Source of the DNA: an uncultured Bacteroides sp.
Lineage (GTDB): Bacteria > Bacteroidota > Bacteroidia > Bacteroidales > Bacteroidaceae
Assembly (NCBI RefSeq): GCF_963678425.1
Contig: NZ_OY782853.1
Location: 462,152 to 526,151, forward strand
Length of the DNA stretch: 64,000 nt
Direction: 5' to 3'
The translations under genes and the position numbers were made by a program. How positions within the stretch are numbered: position 1 is the first letter of the stretch; each line of letters starts with the position of its first letter. Below, in pieces: positions 16,895-24,036 of this stretch. Under the pieces are notes generated by a model. That model did not search any database. It was not told where the DNA came from and saw only the letters and a list, made by a program, of their open reading frames with translations.

Positions 16895-17740
16895 TCAGAC
16901 CCTGTTATTATGCGTATGAAACTCAACTAAGCCAGGCATCGGAGTCTCTTCTATTTTCTCAATAACCACGCCAAATTCTTTCGCCACAATCCTCAAAACA
17001 TCAGCATAGTTATAAGCCACCGACCCAACAAAACGAATCGGGTAATTTAAATAATCATATTGCAAGACATTACGCACAAAGAAGTCCCTGAAATTTTGGC
17101 AGACAAGATCATACACATACTCATTATCCAAATGTTCGGCCAAGAAATATGAAAATGTAGATAAGAAGCGGTTTGGAAACGAACGGTTATAAACATACTC
17201 CAAAGCATCATCAGAAGTAATGCGGAATTTATCATAAAAAGCATCTATCAGTTCCAACGGAGCAAGTTCTTTTAAACAATCAGCTAAAAATCTTTTCCCC
17301 ATCACAGCTCCGCTTCCTTCATCTCCTAAAACATATCCCAATGACTGAACATGTTTCATAATCTTTTCTCCATCATAAAAACAGGAATTGGAACCAGTTC
17401 CAAGAATACATGCTATTCCGGGCTCATTTTTTAATAATCCACGAGCTGCAGCTAATAAATCGCTTTCAACTTGAATGGGTGATTTAAATTGCGCAACAAG
17501 AGAGGCCCCCAAGATACTCTTCTTGTCTGAAGATGAGCACCCTGCACCATAAAAGAAAACTTGCTCAAATCTTTTTTTAAAAAAAGAGGCAGGCAATTCC
17601 AGTCGAACACTCCTACTTATTTCTCTTCTTGACTGAAAAAATGGATTAATGCCTTCGGTAAAGACATGTTCTACTATATTATCCCCCTCAACTAAAGCCC
17701 ATTCTGTTCTAGTAGAACCACTTTCTGCTATCAATTTCAT
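16895..17740 (-). CDS. Second BadF-type amino-sugar kinase (paralogue)
   Basis: A 281-residue kinase aligned without gaps over the first 150 residues to the one at 3628-4461: AESGSTRTEW (5-14), FFYGAGC (62-68), ILGTGSNSCFYDG (112-124) and LGYVLGDEGSGAVMG (134-148). Both end in a PMPGL(I/V)EFH- or AFH-type tail. The phosphate-1 motif has Glu in place of Asp at positions 6 and 13. Glu at the first site also occurs in human GlcNAc kinase, so activity is probably retained. It has its own upstream promoter and is separated from the 11-gene operon by 263 bp. The pair may split GlcNAc and MurNAc, or alpha/beta or substituted sugars; this is inference. Confidence 0.87.
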   Translation of the reverse strand: MKLIAESGSTRTEWALVEGDNIVEHVFTEGINPFFQSRREISRSVRLELPASFFKKRFEQVFFYGAGCSSSDKKSILGASLVAQFKSPIQVESDLLAAARGLLKNEPGIACILGTGSNSCFYDGEKIMKHVQSLGYVLGDEGSGAVMGKRFLADCLKELAPLELIDAFYDKFRITSDDALEYVYNRSFPNRFLSTFSYFLAEHLDNEYVYDLVCQNFRDFFVRNVLQYDYLNYPIRFVGSVAYNYADVLRIVAKEFGVVIEKIEETPMPGLVEFHTHNNRV

Positions 17741-17840
17741 TCTAATATCTCCGCGTTATTTTTAAGCTAATTATTTATAGCATTTTTTATCTTCACAAAA
17801 ATCACTCGTACTTTAGTCTACATATAAAAAATTACCGCTA

Positions 17841-17872
17841 CAAAATTATTGATTTCTTGTAAGATACGCAAG
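17841..17872 (-). promoter_or_regulatory. Candidate promoter for the second kinase gene
   Basis: TAATTTTG on the minus strand (17841-17848) fits TAnnTTTG. CTTG (17869-17872), 20 bp upstream, is one base from the -33 TTTG. The predicted leader is long, about 94 nt. Motif match only. Confidence 0.42.
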
Positions 17873-18023
17873 AAACAGACTTTATAATCATCTGATTTTA
17901 AGTCTGTTTATTACAAAAATTATTTATTTTCGTATATCAATACTCTATACATGCAATTTATAAACAAAGACAACATCTCTAATCTGAAATAGAAGTTAAT
18001 TATTCTTTTATTATCAATTTGGA

Positions 18024-18073
18024 GTTCTTGCTTCTGAATACATAACGAAAGCATGATTACAGAAAGCAAGAAC
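18024..18073 (-). terminator. Hairpin downstream of the secreted amidase gene
   Basis: GTTCTTGCTTCTG (18024-18036) pairs with CAGAAAGCAAGAAC (18060-18073), 13 bp with one bulged base and a 23-nt loop. It lies just past the amidase stop codon in the direction of transcription. The following run is AT-rich but not a clean T tract, so termination is only probable. Confidence 0.4.
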
Positions 18074-18088
18074 ATCCTTATTAATTCA

Positions 18089-20503
18089 TCATCTAGATAC
18101 AATCACTTGTTTAGAAAAGACCTTACCGCCTAAAAATATCTTCAAAATATAAGTGCCTTCAGACAACGTTGAAACATTCATATTTGAAGAATTCACTTTT
18201 TTAACCATTACACCATTCAGAGAATATAACTCTAAAGAACAGATATCCTCATTTGAAGAAGATACGTGTAATATATCTGAAACCGGATTAGGATACACCC
18301 GCAGACCAGAAGCTTCTTTAGACAATATCGAATTAATTAAGCCGTCATAAAGCAATAGATTGTCAATATAAAAACTTCCGGAAGATGTAACCGGTTGGTT
18401 TTTCTGTTCTAATTTAATTCCTGTAAAAATATAATCTTTCCCCGCAGGCAAAGAATTTAATGATGTTTCTGCATATTCCCAGCCCAGGAAGTCTAATGTA
18501 GATAGCTTTACATATTGAATATCATTTCCAGCAGCAAATTGCAAATAAACATTGTTTCCCGTTAAGTCGCCATAAATATGAGCACCCATACCTTTAGATG
18601 AATTCGCTGTTAATGTAGGAGTTGCAACTTTATATACAGCAGTTCCATTAGAAGAACTATTGAATGTATATTGGAAATTATAAGAAGATGTTCCAAACAA
18701 TTTCTGGCTGGTGCTGCGAGTTACTGAAGCAAATGCCACATCAGAACTGGTTCCTGCATCATATGCAAGCAGACTTGCTGTTTCAAATTCTTCTGCTACA
18801 GTCTTATTTGTAATTTTTACATCGGCTGCTTTAAAAGTATATTCAATTGGATCTACAATATCAATACCATCTACATCAATCACATTTCTATCTAATTTGA
18901 CTTTATATACTTCACCTGGTACCAAGTCACTATTTAATATAAATGAATTAGAGCCATAAGGGGCAACCAGTTTATTAGTTTTTATTGAACGGATATTTTT
19001 AGCCTGTTCAACTCCTTTGGAATCATAAACCTTGATTGCATCACGAATTGTTAATGAACTCAATTCTCTGTCAAAACGGAATTCAAAGTTCGGCTTTACG
19101 TAATATACACCTTCATCATTTGCTTTGGGATAACATGCAAACATCTGCAATCTGTTTCTGTTCTTAGTAATGAACTGAAAAGAAAAGTCCTGAACCATAC
19201 TAATACCAGCTGGATGCTTTAAGCTCTTATCAAGTTTAACGGTATATAAAGTAGACTTCTCATACGGTTTATTGGGCTTAAATATCATTCGGTGCTGGCT
19301 ATCCTCAAAAGAAATTGTTCCCTCAACGTTCGGGCTAATTGAGAAAGCTTTTGTAGCAGATTCCACATCAACATCCCAGTTAAATTCAAAAACAATCGGA
19401 GTGCTACAGATTACAGAATCGGTTAAAGCAACATTTGGAGAATAACGGGTAACTTCAGGAGGCGTATTCCTGATCATATCCAGCATTGCATTAAAATAGG
19501 TTGTCTCATTTGCCTTTACAACCAGAGTTTCAGTATGCGGTGTATATCCTTCCGCTTCAATTTTTGCCTGATAAGTACCAGGAGTTAAATTTTTAAATAT
19601 ATAAACTCCGTTATATAAGTTATCTGTGGTATATACAGAATCTCCAGGAGTTAATGTAATTTTTGCTTTACACAAAGGCAATAACTCGTCTTTACTTCCA
19701 CTTATCTTAAAGTAGTCTGCCAGATTTTTATTACGGCTATCATGAACTGTTCCTGCAATATTACCCGTTGTAATCATTCCGCCATTAAAATATGTACAGA
19801 ATGATTTAAAGAAATGCCATGCTTCCAACCATTTATAATCCATATTCATCAACCGATAAGTCTCTGGAATATAATCGTGCATAGATCCTTCTGATATACA
19901 CCCAGGAACAGTCAAACCACGTAGAACTCCATAACCATCGCTCCATCCCATTGCTGTACGGGCAAAACTTTTATCTCCCCTGACAGTTAGAGCAGCCGCC
20001 CATGTATTGAGCTGGTTTGTATACAGATTATTAGCAATAATAGTACTGATTTCCCTGCTTTTATCAGAACAAGGAGTCGGTGTAGGATACGTTTGTGTAT
20101 CTCCTACATCAACACCTGCATAGAGCTGTAGAATATAATTCGTAACCCCTGCATTGCTATGAATGGAAAGCATATAATCCGCATCAACTTCATTAGCCAT
20201 CTCCACAATCGTACTTAAATTCAAATCATCATCCGTAGTATTTGTCGTTCGACTTATATAAACCGTTGCGCCGGCCTTCTTAAGCATATCAACCAACTGC
20301 AATCCTTTGTCCAGATTACTCTGTGATTCCCAAAAGCCATTGTGATCATCAGCTTTAAAAGGAGCTATAGTAATATTCCTGTCGTCACTGTCAAACCCTC
20401 CATGTCCTGGATTTACATAAATAGTTGTTCCCTGTAAGTTCTGTGCTAGGAGTGCTACCACAGAAAACAAAAAACAAATAATAGTGCTATATAATCTTTT
20501 CAT
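18089..20503 (-). CDS. Secreted N-acetylmuramoyl-L-alanine amidase (Amidase_3), multidomain, with sorting tail
   Basis: Cleaves the bond between MurNAc and L-Ala, stripping peptides from murein. An 804-residue protein with a signal peptide (MKRLYSTIICFLFSVVALLA) and a zinc amidase domain: His34 (PGHGGFD), Glu59 (FWESQ), His115 (SIHSNAG) and a glutamate in CISEGSMHD (Glu205). A carboxypeptidase-regulatory-like beta-sandwich follows (about 243-342), then two Ig-like domains of the bacterial Big_5 type (about 345-560) and a jelly-roll-like region. The C-terminus is a type A sorting domain (LRVYPNPVSDILHV to the end). The family-specific ligands are present, so activity is likely. It follows the PD40 gene by 12 bp. 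Its products would be denuded glycans, the substrate type of SpoIID, GHL10 and NamZ enzymes found nearby. Confidence 0.87.
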   Translation of the reverse strand: MKRLYSTIICFLFSVVALLAQNLQGTTIYVNPGHGGFDSDDRNITIAPFKADDHNGFWESQSNLDKGLQLVDMLKKAGATVYISRTTNTTDDDLNLSTIVEMANEVDADYMLSIHSNAGVTNYILQLYAGVDVGDTQTYPTPTPCSDKSREISTIIANNLYTNQLNTWAAALTVRGDKSFARTAMGWSDGYGVLRGLTVPGCISEGSMHDYIPETYRLMNMDYKWLEAWHFFKSFCTYFNGGMITTGNIAGTVHDSRNKNLADYFKISGSKDELLPLCKAKITLTPGDSVYTTDNLYNGVYIFKNLTPGTYQAKIEAEGYTPHTETLVVKANETTYFNAMLDMIRNTPPEVTRYSPNVALTDSVICSTPIVFEFNWDVDVESATKAFSISPNVEGTISFEDSQHRMIFKPNKPYEKSTLYTVKLDKSLKHPAGISMVQDFSFQFITKNRNRLQMFACYPKANDEGVYYVKPNFEFRFDRELSSLTIRDAIKVYDSKGVEQAKNIRSIKTNKLVAPYGSNSFILNSDLVPGEVYKVKLDRNVIDVDGIDIVDPIEYTFKAADVKITNKTVAEEFETASLLAYDAGTSSDVAFASVTRSTSQKLFGTSSYNFQYTFNSSSNGTAVYKVATPTLTANSSKGMGAHIYGDLTGNNVYLQFAAGNDIQYVKLSTLDFLGWEYAETSLNSLPAGKDYIFTGIKLEQKNQPVTSSGSFYIDNLLLYDGLINSILSKEASGLRVYPNPVSDILHVSSSNEDICSLELYSLNGVMVKKVNSSNMNVSTLSEGTYILKIFLGGKVFSKQVIVSR

Positions 20504-20515
20504 AATATTTTATTT

Positions 20516-21388
20516 TCAATGGTTTATCTCAATTTCAATAATATAAAGTTCTCCTTTCTGAGTACAGTAGGCAATGCGTTTGGATGCCGAAGAAGCAGCT
20601 GGATACATAGCAATCTTATCGTCAGAAGTCAGAGTTTGCCTGAGTTTTCCATCGACAGATGCGATAACAATCTTGGAAGAAGTAATAAAGCTACCATCAT
20701 CTTTATCTTCCATGCCAACCACATAATTATTATCATACCATACCGGAGCATTGATTTTCCCTAAAGATGCAATCACTTTTCCTGTCAGGTCGCAAACAAA
20801 AGTTCCTTTTGATGCTGCTGTGAAAAGAATCATCTCACCATTTGGTGAAAGAGAAGTCCAGATATAACCGGTCACTTTACCAAGCGGTTCCATTTCTGTT
20901 CGTTCTCCATTGCGATAAAGTACAATTTTAAGGTTCTCCGTACAAACAGATACAGCAGGAGCAGCCCCTCTCTTCACTATTTTTTTTTGAATCGCATTCA
21001 GTTCCTTTACAGTTCGCACCGGCTCACTGAGCTTAGCCGTCTTTTGGCTAGTTGCATCAAAGCTCATCAATGTTTTGTATTGGCGACCATTGGTTCTGGT
21101 TACCTGTCTATAATATATCTGTTTACTATCCCTACTAAATAGAGGTGAATATCCCGCTCCATCATCGGTCGAAATTGGCGTCACTTCACCTGTCTGGATA
21201 TTACAGAGATTAAGACCTTTATAATTCTCAGAAGTAAACAACAGTTGTGTTCCATCAGAATTAAAGACCGGATAAAAAGCCCTTCCTTCGAGCTTTGTAG
21301 TTGCTAGTGAATGATTTTTCACCTTTACAGTTTGCCCGCATACAGCACTGGTGCATAGCAAAAAAAGTAATATTAGCTTTGTTTTCAT
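20516..21388 (-). CDS. Exported PD40/TolB-like beta-propeller protein
   Basis: A 290-residue protein with a signal peptide (MKTKLILLFLLCTSAVCG). It contains WD40-like (PD40) repeats such as FYPVFNSDGTQLLFTSENY, YSPLFSRDSKQIYYRQ, WTSLSPNGEMILFTA and MYPAASSASKRIAYCTQ. Such propellers usually bind glycans, peptides or partner proteins; no catalytic residues are recognisable. It lies between a NAGPA-type glycosidase (18 bp) and the amidase (12 bp), pointing to a joint role in extracellular or periplasmic murein degradation. Precise function unknown. Confidence 0.75.
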   Translation of the reverse strand: MKTKLILLFLLCTSAVCGQTVKVKNHSLATTKLEGRAFYPVFNSDGTQLLFTSENYKGLNLCNIQTGEVTPISTDDGAGYSPLFSRDSKQIYYRQVTRTNGRQYKTLMSFDATSQKTAKLSEPVRTVKELNAIQKKIVKRGAAPAVSVCTENLKIVLYRNGERTEMEPLGKVTGYIWTSLSPNGEMILFTAASKGTFVCDLTGKVIASLGKINAPVWYDNNYVVGMEDKDDGSFITSSKIVIASVDGKLRQTLTSDDKIAMYPAASSASKRIAYCTQKGELYIIEIEINH

Positions 21389-21406
21389 AATTGTTAAATA
21401 TTAATT

Positions 21407-23920
21407 TTAACGGACAATAATTTTCATTACTTCCTTTTTGTTCCCTATATATAAATTCAGTAAATAAGTACCTGAAGAGATTCCTTGAATGGGCAATCTG
21501 ATTTCATCTGTTTGATAAGAGCCCAGATTCTCAGAACGAAGGAGTTCACCAGAAAGAGAGTATAATTCCATACGAACGTCCTGTGGAGTATCAACAGAAA
21601 CAGCCACATAGGCAACTCCTTCTGTCACCGGATTAGGATAGACCCTTAATTTGGAAATTAGCTTTGGATTGGTTATACCAACAGTAGTATTTCCATAAAT
21701 CAGAAAAAACTCTTTAATTGCTATCTCATAGACTTCATTCGCAATTTGAGTAGCCGTATTTAGCATAAGTTTTAGTCCCTCAAAATGGATCGGATAACAA
21801 GCCCTATCGTTTACATCCGTTAGAAGCTTGCCCATCGGGAAACTCAGAACGAAATCTTTGCCAGTTTCGATTCCAGTATATTCAATGGGGGAATAGCTGG
21901 TTTCATTATTCGCTTTTACTGTCAGAATCGCTTTAGTAACTCCCGCATTGTTTGTATTCAAAACAATTTTCATTGAATCAGGAATACTGTACAATGAAGT
22001 CTCCTTATACAATTGAATATATGGTGAACGACCTGAGGTATAAGTGTATTTTATAGAAGTAGGCAAAGTTGAAGAAGTTAATGATGCATTTAATATATTC
22101 GAAGAACCTTTGACTGTCCACAAAGAAAGATCACTCATTTTATCAATGGGCAGAATATCAGTTGCAGGGATTTCAACATTAACCTTTATGGTGTCTTTCA
22201 AATTTCCTAAGGCCCCTGTAACCAAGGTAGCTCCATTAGAGATCCCAGTCAAAACACCTTTATCTACTGAACAAATATTTGAATCTTTCACTTCCCACGT
22301 TAAAAAAACAGGATCAACACTAAATTGCAGATCACCTGATTTAGCCTGAATCTCAACCGAATACGTTTTTTTATTACTTATCAAGACAGAATCCAAGCGG
22401 AATGCAACATCAGATTCTTTAATAGTAACTTCTTTTTCAACCTCAAGTCCATTATAATGAGCAACTAATTTACCTTTTTGAGGAGTGTCTGAGGCTACAA
22501 ACTGTCCATTAATTATTTGTCCTAAAGCAGGATCACAACTTAACGTCACTCCTTCCAGACTCTGAGCTGAAAGTACTCCATACTTATTATAACCTAAGAA
22601 AGAGGGTTTATAAGTAGCATTTGCCGGTATTACCAATTTATAGTCAGAGAACTCAACTCTGGAAATTTCAGAATCAGCTGGTGCTGTAGAAAAGAGCATC
22701 CATCCATTAGCCACAGCACGTTCTTTACCATCTGCAGGGTTATTTACAATTTCCCCCTTCAACATCATTTGAGCAGAGCCTCCACCATCCATGGAAGTAG
22801 CGTTACTTGCTCCGGCGGCTTTTAATATCCCGCACATCGTTGCTGTACTCGCTCCTACTGATATGGTCGATTTACCATCAATAACAATTAAGTATAATGT
22901 TTTACCATCTGCAGACATGCCAATTCCAGTTCGGGGATAAACTGTTGAATTGTATTCTTCGTTCGTATTTCGAGGAGTTAACACACCATCTTTCATAACC
23001 AAAGCATTTCCAGTAACCATTTGTTTTATTGCTGGTCTTAACTTATCAACCAAGGTATAAATACCCATATTTACTTTTACCTGTTGCCCCACACTTAGGT
23101 TATCAAGAAAAACTTTGGCTACACCATTTCCTGATAATACGGACTCTCCTTCTCCTACCGCATTAGCTCCTTTATCTTTTACGATTCGGATCACTTCACA
23201 AACAGTTTCTTTATTAACAGCCCAACTTTGTCCTGAAACCGGTTTGATAAATATCTCTGTACCATTATCATCCGAACGTGTTGAAGCACCAACATAACTA
23301 TTGTAAAAAGCAAGATTATCTGTATTCCGGATTCTGTTGATCTCAGAGATAGGATAATCTCCAACACCATCAATGGTTACCTTACCATCAAAGCCCATAT
23401 CACATATCCAAGCTTTACGGTTTTCATCGATAGTAGCAAAGCCTATATCGTTAAGAGCTTCTGCTGCTGTTCCGCGACCTCGATTCCAATTACTGGGTTT
23501 AGTAACCATTTCTCCATTACGTATACTCCCGCTATAAGGAACTCCCAAAAGTGAAGCTGGTTGTCCTTGTCCGGAAACGGTCCAGAAATTTCCGTTTACA
23601 CTTCCTATAGGTGTATGCCCTGATGATGCCAATCTTGAATAAACATGTGTCATGTTCTCTGTACTACCAGTACGATCATATGCCTGGAAAGTCTCAACCG
23701 TATTATACTGATTATTCAGATCAATTGTCATCATGTGCACATTTATCGGATATTCAGATAAACGCATATTAGTGTACATCGTTCCAGGCCCTACTTGCCT
23801 GTAAACCAATGTATCCACCTTTTTCGATACGCCATTTATGTCGATAGGACATCTGCTCCATGCAGGTAATCCGAAACAGAATAAAAAGAAGAATAGAAAA
23901 TTACTCGCCTGCTTTTTCAT
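21407..23920 (-). CDS. Secreted phosphodiester glycosidase (NAGPA/DUF2233), copy 1
   Basis: An 837-residue exported protein. A signal peptide begins at the ATG at 23920 (MKKQASNFLFFFLFCFGLPA); another ATG lies four codons upstream (23932). The N-terminal half is a NAGPA domain: SVNGNFW, the block RTGIGMSADGKTLYLIVIDG and ATSMDGGGSAQMML. The human family member removes GlcNAc from a GlcNAc-1-phosphodiester. Bacterial Ig-like domains (about 420-590) follow, then a beta-sandwich and a type A sorting tail (LRVYPNPVTEGVAYV). Its last 260 residues are nearly those of the neighbour at 24037-26487. The leader carries repeat array B. Possible target: GlcNAc-1-phosphate links of wall polymers. Confidence 0.85.
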   Translation of the reverse strand: MKKQASNFLFFFLFCFGLPAWSRCPIDINGVSKKVDTLVYRQVGPGTMYTNMRLSEYPINVHMMTIDLNNQYNTVETFQAYDRTGSTENMTHVYSRLASSGHTPIGSVNGNFWTVSGQGQPASLLGVPYSGSIRNGEMVTKPSNWNRGRGTAAEALNDIGFATIDENRKAWICDMGFDGKVTIDGVGDYPISEINRIRNTDNLAFYNSYVGASTRSDDNGTEIFIKPVSGQSWAVNKETVCEVIRIVKDKGANAVGEGESVLSGNGVAKVFLDNLSVGQQVKVNMGIYTLVDKLRPAIKQMVTGNALVMKDGVLTPRNTNEEYNSTVYPRTGIGMSADGKTLYLIVIDGKSTISVGASTATMCGILKAAGASNATSMDGGGSAQMMLKGEIVNNPADGKERAVANGWMLFSTAPADSEISRVEFSDYKLVIPANATYKPSFLGYNKYGVLSAQSLEGVTLSCDPALGQIINGQFVASDTPQKGKLVAHYNGLEVEKEVTIKESDVAFRLDSVLISNKKTYSVEIQAKSGDLQFSVDPVFLTWEVKDSNICSVDKGVLTGISNGATLVTGALGNLKDTIKVNVEIPATDILPIDKMSDLSLWTVKGSSNILNASLTSSTLPTSIKYTYTSGRSPYIQLYKETSLYSIPDSMKIVLNTNNAGVTKAILTVKANNETSYSPIEYTGIETGKDFVLSFPMGKLLTDVNDRACYPIHFEGLKLMLNTATQIANEVYEIAIKEFFLIYGNTTVGITNPKLISKLRVYPNPVTEGVAYVAVSVDTPQDVRMELYSLSGELLRSENLGSYQTDEIRLPIQGISSGTYLLNLYIGNKKEVMKIIVR

Positions 23921-23945
23921 AGATATCACCATTATTTTAGTTTAT

Positions 23946-24021
23946 CCTGTACAAAACAATTAATTCTTTTGTACAGAAGATTATATTGTTTTGTACAAAA
24001 GATTGCATTCTTCTGTACAAG
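23946..24021. repeat. 22-bp-period array of four GTAC-centred near-palindromes (array B)
   Basis: GTAC cores are at 23949, 23971, 23993 and 24015, again exactly 22 bp apart and in the same order and orientation as array A. The last unit and its linker (ATTGCATTCTTCTGTACAAG) are identical to array A's. It fills most of the 116-bp gap between the two NAGPA genes, so it would lie in the leader of copy 1 or the trailer of copy 2. Recognised by eye; genome-wide distribution unknown. Confidence 0.85.
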
Positions 24022-24036
24022 AGAATATAAAAACGA

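Larger units (their letters stand above)
17741..18088. other. AT-rich intergenic region upstream of the second kinase
   Basis: No credible gene. A 60-codon open frame on the minus strand (17920-18102) lacks recognisable features and is very AT-rich. The region holds the candidate kinase promoter (17841-17872) and a hairpin that may end the amidase transcript (18024-18073). Confidence 0.6.

Noticed and set aside
17920..18102. Small 60-codon gene on the minus strand
   Set aside because: Very AT-rich, no ribosome site or homology pattern, and it overlaps the amidase terminator region.
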